18,969 bases of DNA, taken from Gemmatimonadota bacterium. Its GTDB lineage: Bacteria; Gemmatimonadota; Gemmatimonadetes; Gemmatimonadales; GWC2-71-9. Numbering within the stretch: the stretch's first letter is position 1; each line of letters begins with the position of its first letter. The notes beneath the pieces were generated by a model. The model did not search any database. It saw nothing but the letters and a program-made list of their open reading frames with translations, and was not told where the DNA came from. The DNA lies in assembly GCA_003221085.1 (NCBI GenBank), contig QHUD01000139.1, forward strand, positions 1-18,969, written 5' to 3'. A program made the position numbers and the translations under genes. Shown piece by piece: positions 12,606 to 18,969 of the stretch.

Positions 12606-15600
12606 CTACGGCCGCACGGATACGGTGAAGCCGAGGCTGCGCGCCGTGGGCAGCTGGCCGTTCTCGACGCCCTGGCGGTTGCCGGTGTCGAACGTGGTCT
12701 CCGGATCGATCGTGGACTGCTTGGCCCAGAGGAGCAGATTGCGGCCGACCAGCGCGACGGTCGCGTCGGCGAAGCCCAAGCGCTGGGCGATCGACTGGGG
12801 CAAGGCATAGGCGAGGCGGAGCTCGCGCAGCTTCAAGTAGCTCGCATCCACGATGCCGGTTTCATTGGCGTAGAACCCGTTGTGCCAGTAATCCTGCGCC
12901 AACACGTGGACGGTGTCGGGTTTGAACACGCCGGGCGTGGCACTCTCGTAGACGGCGTTGGGCACCACCATGCGATCGTTCCAGTTGTTCTCGCGTCCCT
13001 GCAACGACGCCTGCAGCACCCCTGAGTACTGACCGAACCACTTCGTCACCGAATACACGTGGCCGCCCATCTGCCCGTCGAGCGAGAAGGACAGACTCAG
13101 TCTCTTGTAACTGAAGGTGTTGGTGATGCCGCCCACCCAGTCGGGGTTGTAGTTCCCGAGCACCGCCTGCTTCGAGTCACGGACCGGCAAGCCGCTCGCC
13201 GAGTCGACGACGATGTGGCCCTGAGGGTCGCGCTGCCACTGGGTGCCCACCAGGTTGCCGTACGGCTGCCCGGAATCCGCCGTGACGCTCACGCCCCAGT
13301 ACGTACCCACGACCACGCGCTGCACGCCGCCATAGAGCGACAGCACCTTGTTCGTGTTCTTCGACCAGTTTGCCGTCACGTCCCACCGGAAGTCCGGCCG
13401 CTCGATGGGACGGACCGTGGTCGTCAGCTCGATGCCGCGGTTCCGTACGTTCCCCGAGTTGACGACGGCCTGTCTAAAGCCGGTCGTCGACGAGATCGAC
13501 ACCGGGAGGATCTGGTTGGTGCTGGACTTGTGGTACACGGTCGCGGTCAGGCTCACCCGGTTGTTGAACAGGCCCAGGTCGGCGCCGACTTCCTCGGCGG
13601 TGGTCTGCTCCGGCTTCAGGGCGGGGTTGGGCAACCGGTCGGGCGCGGTGAAGCTCGGCTGGCCGGCCCACGCGGTGCCGGCGTTGTAGACGGCCGCGAG
13701 CTGGTAGGGGTCCGTGTCGTTGCCGGTGCGGGACCAATTCGCGCGCAGCTTGCCGTACGACAGGACTTGGCTCTGCACCCTGAGCGCGTCGGTGAACACG
13801 AACGCGGCGCCGACGGAGGGATAGAAGAATGAGTTGCCGCCCCTGGGCAAGGTCGACGACCAGTCGTTGCGGCCCGTCACGTCCACGTTGAGCCAGTTCT
13901 TGAAGCCGAAGCTGACCAGCCCGTAGAGCGAGTTGACCTTCTTCTTCGACTGGATGAGCGCAACCCCCGGCACGCCGGCCGAGTTCGACAGCGTGTACAC
14001 GCCGGGGATCACCAGCTGATGGACGTTGCTCGTATCGGTCTCGAGGTCACTCACGCGCGCGTTCCCGCCGGCGTTCACCGTGACGCTCCAGTCCCCGACG
14101 AGCTGGTGGTTGGCCGTGACGAGGAAGTCGCTGTTGGTTTCGCTATGGGTCTCTGCCGCATCGTTGAATCCGCCCAGCGGAAGCGGCGAGATGTCGTTCA
14201 CCGGGTAGTTCGCCCGGAAATGGTTCTGGTACCAGTCCCGACCGGTGCGGCCGGTCACACTCAACCAGTCGTTGAACCGGTACGTGACGGACGCGTGCCC
14301 CAGGCCGCGGTTGCGCGCGAAAGCGGTCGTCTTGACGCCCGCCATCCAGTAGGGGCTCGGGTGATAGCTGTAGTTCCAGCTATACGGGATGGGCGCGTCG
14401 GTGCGCATGTTCGGATTGCCGGCCAGGATCTGCTGCGTGAGCGGGTCGCTGGGATTGCGGTACAGGTTGTCCTTGAGGATCCTGGTGTCCACCTGGCGGC
14501 CGAACCAGATGAACCCCTGCATCGGGTCGATCTCCTCGTATGCCTGCGCCGGCTGGTTCGTCAGCGCTTCGTTGATATAGTTGATCGACGCCTCGGCGCT
14601 CCACCGATCCGAGATCTGCGTCCCGCCAGCGAGCGTCACATCGGTCCGTTTATTGGTGTTGTTGGGGTACATGCCGTCCTGGCCGACGCGGCCGACCGAC
14701 AGCCGCACACTGCTGCGGTCGGTGCTCTTGGCGATGGCCACGCTCGCGTTGACCTGCGCCCCCGTGTTCCAGAAGTCCCGCACGTTGTTGGGATGGGCGG
14801 TCCATGGCCCGACGCCGAAGAACTGATGACAGGGCTTGGAGGTGTCGTAATTGCTCGTCCCGAAAGGCGTCCCTGCGACCATGACGCACCCGCTGGTCCG
14901 GCCGTCGAGCTTCGGGCCCCAACTCTCGTCAGCGCCGTCGTTTTTCCCGCCGAAATTGCCGTCCACGAAGTCGAACTCGCCGTAGAAGCCCTGACCGTAC
15001 TGGTTCTGGTAGTCGGGCAGCCGCAGCGGCGTCGAGAATGTCGTACCGAACGTAGCCGTGACGCCGATGCCAGTGCGCGGCGCGTCCTTACCGCTCTTCG
15101 TCGTGTACAGGATGGCGCCGTTCGCCGCGCGCGAGCCGTACAGCGCCGCCGCGTTCGGGCCCTTCAGCACGGTGATCGACTGGATGTTGTTCGGGTCGAT
15201 GTCGGAGGCCGCATTGCCGACGTCGTAGCCACCCATCGACGCCCCCGTCTCCCCCGTGCCCGGCCCGTAACCTCCATTCTGGGCTGCCGAGTTGTCGATC
15301 GGGATGCCATCCACCACGATGAGGGGCTGGTTCTGGCCCAGGATCGAGCTGGGGCCGCGCGAGATGATGCGCGCCGAGCCGAATGGGTTGCTCGAGCTCG
15401 TGATTTGGAGGCCGGCCACTTTCCCCTGGAGCTCCGACAGCACGTTGGTCGAGGGGACGTTCGACAACTGGTCTCCGGAGACGGACTGCGCCGAGTATGA
15501 CAGGTCCCGCTGCTCGCGCTGGATGCCGAGCGCCGTCGTCACCACCTCCACTCCCTGCACCTGCAGCGCCTGGGGCTGCATGACGACGTTGACGACCGCC

Positions 15601-15893
15601 TCGACGCCTCGCAGTACGGGCTTGTAGCCGAGCGACTTGAAGGAGAGACTGTCTCGCCCCGCGGGCACGTCGAGCACGAAGCGGCCGTTCGCGTCCGTGA
15701 TCGTGCCGACCGCCGTGCCGAGGACGGTGACCCGTGCGTATCGCATCGGTCTTCCGGTAGCGGAATCCTGCACCTGACCGGTCACGCGTGTGGGCGCTTG
15801 TGCCGGCGCCGTCCCCACGACAACGGGAAGCAGCCCGAGCAGCACGAGCCCGCTGGCGAGGACGGAATGAACCAAACGACGATCGTCTGTCAT
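12606..15893 (-). CDS. SusC/RagA-type TonB-linked outer-membrane transporter
   Basis: The protein is 1095 aa. I start at ATG 15893 because the signal peptide (SVLASGLVLLGLLPVVVGTA, cleavage near PAQA at about 33) follows directly; upstream in-frame sequence is not signal-like. A G-rich stretch precedes it in place of a standard Shine-Dalgarno. Residues 35-108 are a carboxypeptidase-regulatory-like domain (TGQVQDSATGRPM ... ITDANGRFVLDVPAG). Residues 115-240 are the plug with the SusC hallmark VVTTALGIQREQRDLSYSAQ, LIVVDGIPID (191-200) and ITVLKGPNAAALYGSRAANG. The rest is a 22-strand-type TonB barrel ending SLGFTVSVRP. With SusD it imports oligosaccharides, peptides or other polymer fragments across the outer membrane using TonB energy. 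The substrate cannot be read from sequence and no glycosidase or protease is in the operon. It is the first gene of susC-susD. Confidence 0.95.
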   Translation of the reverse strand: MTDDRRLVHSVLASGLVLLGLLPVVVGTAPAQAPTRVTGQVQDSATGRPMRYARVTVLGTAVGTITDANGRFVLDVPAGRDSLSFKSLGYKPVLRGVEAVVNVVMQPQALQVQGVEVVTTALGIQREQRDLSYSAQSVSGDQLSNVPSTNVLSELQGKVAGLQITSSSNPFGSARIISRGPSSILGQNQPLIVVDGIPIDNSAAQNGGYGPGTGETGASMGGYDVGNAASDIDPNNIQSITVLKGPNAAALYGSRAANGAILYTTKSGKDAPRTGIGVTATFGTTFSTPLRLPDYQNQYGQGFYGEFDFVDGNFGGKNDGADESWGPKLDGRTSGCVMVAGTPFGTSNYDTSKPCHQFFGVGPWTAHPNNVRDFWNTGAQVNASVAIAKSTDRSSVRLSVGRVGQDGMYPNNTNKRTDVTLAGGTQISDRWSAEASINYINEALTNQPAQAYEEIDPMQGFIWFGRQVDTRILKDNLYRNPSDPLTQQILAGNPNMRTDAPIPYSWNYSYHPSPYWMAGVKTTAFARNRGLGHASVTYRFNDWLSVTGRTGRDWYQNHFRANYPVNDISPLPLGGFNDAAETHSETNSDFLVTANHQLVGDWSVTVNAGGNARVSDLETDTSNVHQLVIPGVYTLSNSAGVPGVALIQSKKKVNSLYGLVSFGFKNWLNVDVTGRNDWSSTLPRGGNSFFYPSVGAAFVFTDALRVQSQVLSYGKLRANWSRTGNDTDPYQLAAVYNAGTAWAGQPSFTAPDRLPNPALKPEQTTAEEVGADLGLFNNRVSLTATVYHKSSTNQILPVSISSTTGFRQAVVNSGNVRNRGIELTTTVRPIERPDFRWDVTANWSKNTNKVLSLYGGVQRVVVGTYWGVSVTADSGQPYGNLVGTQWQRDPQGHIVVDSASGLPVRDSKQAVLGNYNPDWVGGITNTFSYKRLSLSFSLDGQMGGHVYSVTKWFGQYSGVLQASLQGRENNWNDRMVVPNAVYESATPGVFKPDTVHVLAQDYWHNGFYANETGIVDASYLKLRELRLAYALPQSIAQRLGFADATVALVGRNLLLWAKQSTIDPETTFDTGNRQGVENGQLPTARSLGFTVSVRP

Positions 15894-15967
15894 ACGAGCC
15901 CCCCCAAATTTCCGGCGCCGGCACGCGGTGTCGACCACCCACCCGTGCCGACAGGATGACGGCGCGA

Positions 15968-15985
15968 CCCCCTCGTGAGAGGGGG
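15968..15985 (-). promoter_or_regulatory. Perfect hairpin in the susC leader
   Basis: CCCCCTC (15968-15974) and GAGGGGG (15979-15985) form a perfect 7-bp stem with a GTGA loop, 75 nt upstream of the susC ATG. With a predicted transcript start near 16064 it lies mid-leader and could be an attenuator or stability element. No ligand-binding fold is recognised. Confidence 0.4.
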
Positions 15986-16070
15986 CGCGGGCGCACGAAC
16001 GACTGATTGTCGGGTGACCCAAGGGATGACGGCCATTGGGAATCCCTAAACGCTGACGGCGTTACGGGTG

Positions 16071-16099
16071 CATATACGGGCGACTTACGGACTCGTCAA
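16071..16099 (-). promoter_or_regulatory. Sigma70-type promoter of the susC-susD operon
   Basis: On the minus strand TTGACG (16099-16094) is followed after exactly 17 nt by TATATG (16076-16071). These match the consensus boxes TTGACA and TATAAT at 5 of 6 and 4 of 6 positions. Transcription would start near 16064, giving a leader of about 170 nt before the susC ATG. Confidence 0.6.
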
Positions 16100-16134
16100 G
16101 AGGCCTGTCTGCGGCGCCGGCGCCCGTCGCGTGC

Positions 16135-16140
16135 TAGTAT
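16135..16140 (+). promoter_or_regulatory. Candidate -10 box (TAGTAT) for the creatininase-family gene
   Basis: TAGTAT ends 27 nt before the ATG at 16168. No -35 is recognisable upstream. A small inverted repeat (CGGGA at 16141-16145, TCCCG at 16153-16157) lies in the would-be leader. Confidence 0.3.
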
Positions 16141-16167
16141 CGGGAGTCCCCGTCCCGACGGTGCCCG

Positions 16168-16941
16168 ATGGCCCCCGCGCCCCTTCGCCGTTTCATTTTG
16201 AACGAGCTCACCTGGAAGACCGTCCGCGACGAGCGCTACGAGGTCGCGGTGCTGCCGTGGGGCGCGACCGAAGCCCACAACTTCCACCTCCCCTACACCA
16301 CCGACAACATCGAAACGGAGCGGATCGCCGCCCTGGCGGCGGGGCGCGCGTGGGAGCAGGGCGCGCGGGTCGTCGTGCTACCGGTGGTGCCGTTCGGCGT
16401 CAACACCGGGCAGCTCGACATTCCGCTGTGCTTGAACCTGAACCCGAGCACCCAGGCGCTGGTGCTGCGCGACCTCGCGACGGCGCTGGCAGGTCAGGGC
16501 GTGCCCAACCTCGTCATCCTGAACGGCCACGGCGGGAACGACTTCCGCCAGATGATCCGGGAGCTGCAGCCGGCGGTGTCGCTGTTCCTCTGCACGGTCA
16601 ACTGGTATCAGGTGGTGGACCCGAAGCCGTTCTTCTCCGACCTGGGAGACCACGGCGGCGAGCTCGAGACGAGCGTGATGCTGCACGTCGCGCCGGAGCT
16701 GGTGCGGCCGTTGTCCGACGCCGGGCCCGGGCGCGCGCGCCGCTTCACGATCAAGGCCCTGCGGGAGGGATGGGCCTGGGCGCCGCGCCAGTGGCGTCAG
16801 GTGACCGACGACACAGGAGTGGGTGACCCCGCGGCCGCGACCGCGGAGAAGGGTCGGAAATACGTGGAGGCGGTGAGCGAGAAGATCGGAGGGTTCCTGG
16901 TGGAGCTCGCGAAGGCGGACACGGCGAAGCTGTATGAGTGA
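16168..16941 (+). CDS. Creatininase-family metal-dependent amidohydrolase
   Basis: The protein is 257 aa, normal for the family. Metal-binding motifs are intact: VLPWGATEAHNFHLPYTTD with E35, H37, H40 and D46; LVILNGHGGND with H121; and GDHGGELETS with E165/E167. The fold pattern VVVLPVVPFGVNTGQ also fits. The family includes creatinine amidohydrolase and enzymes that open related cyclic amides such as mycofactocin precursor or riboflavin intermediates. None of those pathways is visible nearby, so the substrate is unknown. No signal peptide is present, so it is cytoplasmic. Start ATG 16168 lacks a Shine-Dalgarno; the protein opens MAPAPLRRFILNELTWKTV, a good match to the family start. It converges on the patatin gene with a 3-bp gap and shares an upstream region with susC, transcribed divergently. 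Confidence 0.9.
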   Translation: MAPAPLRRFILNELTWKTVRDERYEVAVLPWGATEAHNFHLPYTTDNIETERIAALAAGRAWEQGARVVVLPVVPFGVNTGQLDIPLCLNLNPSTQALVLRDLATALAGQGVPNLVILNGHGGNDFRQMIRELQPAVSLFLCTVNWYQVVDPKPFFSDLGDHGGELETSVMLHVAPELVRPLSDAGPGRARRFTIKALREGWAWAPRQWRQVTDDTGVGDPAAATAEKGRKYVEAVSEKIGGFLVELAKADTAKLYE

Positions 16942-16944
16942 GGA

Positions 16945-18099
16945 TTACACGCCCCGTTGGAAGGGAAACCCCGTCGTCTTGGGTAACGCCGGGTTGAAGT
17001 GCTTACGGAGGGCGGCATCACAAATGCCGTAGCCCCAATCGATCAGGCGCTCCTGAACGCCTGAGTCCAGCTGCTTGAGTCGCGTGGGGATCTTCGCGAG
17101 CTCGCTGGTGTGGTCCAAGGGACAGGGGAGCGCGTCGGCGAGCGCGTAGTTCGCGATGTCCGATCCGATCCCCCAGTACGCACCGTTGCGCTCGTTCGCA
17201 CGGTACGAGGCAATCAGCTGTCGTTTGCGCAAGCTCCCGACTTGGGCATGGATGAGCTCCTCCACACGAATCGACTGGCTGATCCAGTTCCCCTTGAGCT
17301 TCTCCCGGGGCTGTGCCCTGCCGGCCGCGTCGCTGACGAGCACGGTACGGAATCGCTTCCACGCCGTCTCCAACCCCAGATTGTCGTAGACCCCTCCGTC
17401 CGTCAGCACCACGCTCGTGGTATAAGGTGCGTGCTGCAGATCCTGGCCTGAGTCGCGCGTGTAGTCGGACTCCCGGAACGTGAACCGCGCGGGCGAGAGA
17501 AACGGCGGAAACGCCGACGACGCCGCGACGGCACGGGCGAGCTCCACCGTCGAGTGCGGGATTTCGCCCACCCGATAGTCGCGGGAGTACGGCTTCATGA
17601 AGCGCCACAGCACGCCCGACTGCATGTCCGTCGCATTGATCACGAAACGCGGGGAGTCGGGCAGCGCCTGAACGGTGGCGCGCCCGAACACGTGCCGCCG
17701 ATAAGCCGCGGCAATGCGAGCGCTGGCGCCGCCGGGGAGGAGCATCCCGAGCACGATGGCGGGCAGGTCTATGGTACGACTCGCCAGCGCGCGGAGCGGG
17801 GCGACGACCTCCGCGTCGAAACCGGCGGCCACTCCGGCGCTATCGAAGCGCAAGGCCCGCCATTTGAGGCCAACGAGTCCTGCGACGATCGATCCCGCGG
17901 AGACACTCGAGATGCGGTCGAGCCGCGGGAGCAGCCCCACCTCGTTGATCCGCCAGAGGGCCCCCAGGTGAAACAGCATGGCGCGGTAGCCGCCACCCGA
18001 GAGGCACAACGCCAGGCCGTCCTCGGGCCCCCGCTCCGGAGTATCTGAAGGAATGAACGAGACCGGCGCGCGAGCGTCTGCTGGTGCCTGACTCGGCAT
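16945..18099 (-). CDS. Patatin-like phospholipase
   Basis: The protein is 384 aa. The patatin catalytic elements are all present: oxyanion glycine loop SGGGYRAMLFHLG (34-46), nucleophile S67 in SSVSAGS (a G-x-S-x-G variant whose first Gly is replaced by Ser), and catalytic D234 in LTDGGVYDNLG. Supporting motifs include FVINATDMQSG and AVAASSAFPPFLSP. Patatins are Ser-Asp lipid acyl hydrolases acting on phospholipids or other acyl lipids. No signal peptide is visible (MPSQAPADARAPVSF), so it is predicted cytoplasmic or membrane-peripheral. ATG 18099 has AGGA 6 nt upstream. There is no cyclic-nucleotide synthase, ubiquitin-like or other immunity partner next to it, so a CBASS-type effector role is not supported. 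It is divergent from the UvrD-like gene with a 25-bp gap. Confidence 0.92.
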   Translation of the reverse strand: MPSQAPADARAPVSFIPSDTPERGPEDGLALCLSGGGYRAMLFHLGALWRINEVGLLPRLDRISSVSAGSIVAGLVGLKWRALRFDSAGVAAGFDAEVVAPLRALASRTIDLPAIVLGMLLPGGASARIAAAYRRHVFGRATVQALPDSPRFVINATDMQSGVLWRFMKPYSRDYRVGEIPHSTVELARAVAASSAFPPFLSPARFTFRESDYTRDSGQDLQHAPYTTSVVLTDGGVYDNLGLETAWKRFRTVLVSDAAGRAQPREKLKGNWISQSIRVEELIHAQVGSLRKRQLIASYRANERNGAYWGIGSDIANYALADALPCPLDHTSELAKIPTRLKQLDSGVQERLIDWGYGICDAALRKHFNPALPKTTGFPFQRGV

Positions 18100-18106
18100 G
18101 GGTTCC

Positions 18107-18113
18107 TAATCTA
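18107..18113. promoter_or_regulatory. AT-rich island serving as possible -10 in both directions
   Basis: In the 25-bp gap between divergent genes, TAATCT (18107-18112, +) and TAGATT (18113-18108, -) share five bases. Both sit at near-leaderless distance from the respective starts (18125 and 18099). The -35 regions would lie inside the opposite coding sequences. Confidence 0.35.
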
Positions 18114-18124
18114 GCTTTCCCTGC

Positions 18125-18969
18125 ATGGCCCTGGAGATCGACCCGCTCCCCCAGCAACGGCTCGCCATTGAAGCGCCGCTCGGCCCCGTCCTCGTGGTGG
18201 CGGGACCCGGCGCGGGGAAGACGTTCTGTCTGATCGCCCGGATCAACCACCTGATCAATACACGCCGCATGGCGCCCGAGCGCATCTGCGCCGTGACGTT
18301 CACGAACCGGGCCGCCGAGGAGATCGCCATCCGGCTGAGGCACACACTGGGGGACCGTGCGGAGGGTATCACGCGGGGCACGATCCACGCGCTCTGCCTG
18401 GCCCTGCTGCGCGAGCATGCCGAGGCGGCGGGCCTGCGGAAGGGCTTCGGAGTGGCCGACGAGCCGTACCAGAAGGTCATCCTCGGCCGGCTACACGTGC
18501 CGCTCGAGCAGCGGGGCTCGCTCTTGAACCGGTTCAGCCGGCACCGCGTCCAGAAAACGGACTACGAGCTCACGGCCGACGACGCGCGCCTGTATCGCGA
18601 GTACGCCGTCTGGCTCGCGCGCCGCAACATGCTGGACTTCGACGACCTCGTGTCGAAGGCCGAGGAGCTGCTCCGCACGCGGGGCGACATCGCCGATGCG
18701 ATCGCCGCGCGCTGGGACTATCTGCTGGTGGACGAGTTCCAGGACGTGAACGCCGTCCAGTACGACCTCCTGAAGCGCCTGGCGGCGCCGCACGGCAACT
18801 TCTTCGCCGTGGGGGACGACGAGCAGTCGATCTTCACCTGGACGGGGGCGGACCCCTACGTCCTCGTGCGGTTCGGCCGGGATTACGAGATCGATCGGCC
18901 CATCGTGCTGGACAAGAACTGCCGCTGCTCGTGCCAGATCTTCGAGACGGCGCGCCGGGTCCTGGCGCA
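18125..18969 (+). CDS. UvrD/Rep-type superfamily 1 DNA helicase, C-terminus cut off by window edge
   Basis: ATG 18125 opens 281 codons that run off the right edge. SF1A motifs in order: Q-motif region LPQQRLAIEAPLG; Walker A VVAGPGAGKT (24-33); motif Ia AVTFTNRAAEEI; GTIHALCLALL; NMLDFDDLV; motif II LLVDEFQDVNAVQ (200-212); motif III GDDEQSIFTWTGAD (230-243); and motif IV onset LDKNCRCS. These are 3'-5' DNA translocating helicases of repair and replication restart. UvrD and Rep/PcrA cannot be told apart without the missing half, and an added nuclease domain cannot be excluded. No Shine-Dalgarno precedes the start, and the putative -10 at 18107-18112 would give a leader of only about 6 nt. Confidence 0.93.
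   Translation, partial: MALEIDPLPQQRLAIEAPLGPVLVVAGPGAGKTFCLIARINHLINTRRMAPERICAVTFTNRAAEEIAIRLRHTLGDRAEGITRGTIHALCLALLREHAEAAGLRKGFGVADEPYQKVILGRLHVPLEQRGSLLNRFSRHRVQKTDYELTADDARLYREYAVWLARRNMLDFDDLVSKAEELLRTRGDIADAIAARWDYLLVDEFQDVNAVQYDLLKRLAAPHGNFFAVGDDEQSIFTWTGADPYVLVRFGRDYEIDRPIVLDKNCRCSCQIFETARRVLA

Noticed and set aside
14019..15500. 493-codon plus-strand open frame
   Set aside because: It is the antisense shadow of the SusC gene, whose signal peptide, plug and barrel motifs are unmistakable; the translation is low-complexity Val/Arg/Ala.
16945..18099. Patatin as a CBASS effector
   Set aside because: No CD-NTase, E1/E2-like or JAB gene is adjacent, and neighbours are convergent or divergent rather than in an operon.

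Overview
The window is about 19 kb of high-GC, densely packed bacterial chromosome with short intergenic gaps. SusC/SusD outer-membrane genes, a Hanks kinase fused to a TolB-like domain and TPRs, several lipoproteins and a plug-like lipoprotein together suggest a Gram-negative soil or sediment lineage. Gemmatimonadota is my best guess and Acidobacteriota is possible; no rRNA or other marker gene is present to settle it. I see no tRNA, rRNA, CRISPR array, insertion sequence or phage gene.

Layout. 1-1857 (-): SNF2/RapA-like helicase, cut by the left edge. 1975-2616 (-): secreted RGG/Gly-rich protein. 2617-3114: mostly empty, with one doubtful small membrane ORF on +. 3115-5370 (-): kinase-TolB-TPR protein. 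5463-6020 (+): secreted protein of unknown function. 6059-6307 (+): 82-aa protein resembling a subtilase propeptide. 6285-7625 (-): S8 serine protease, whose gene end overlaps the end of the 82-aa gene. 7622-7726 (-): a 34-codon ORF with a strong Shine-Dalgarno, joined to the protease by an ATGA overlap. 7830-9948 (+): two-gene lipoprotein operon, an AMIN-like protein and a lytic-transglycosylase-like/amidase/golvesin-like protein. 9980-10606 (-): exported MsrA with no normal start codon. 10646-11122 (+): plug-like lipoprotein. 11135-15893 (-): susD (apparently frameshifted) and susC behind a good sigma70-type promoter. 16168-16941 (+): creatininase-family hydrolase. 16945-18099 (-): patatin-like phospholipase. 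18125 to the right edge (+): UvrD/Rep-type helicase.

How the genes fit together. The centre of the window (5.4-16 kb) is an envelope-facing block: four predicted lipoproteins, an exported Met-sulfoxide reductase, a peptidoglycan hydrolase and a TonB-dependent nutrient uptake pair. The flanks carry cytoplasmic helicases, a kinase and two hydrolases. I found no convincing defence or mobile system. The least conventional unit is the subtilase locus: protease, translationally coupled micro-ORF, and a convergent stand-alone propeptide-like protein that resembles the protease's own N-terminal region.

Two genes, msrA and susD, each look one base short within about 1 kb of each other. That may be real decay or sequencing/assembly error.
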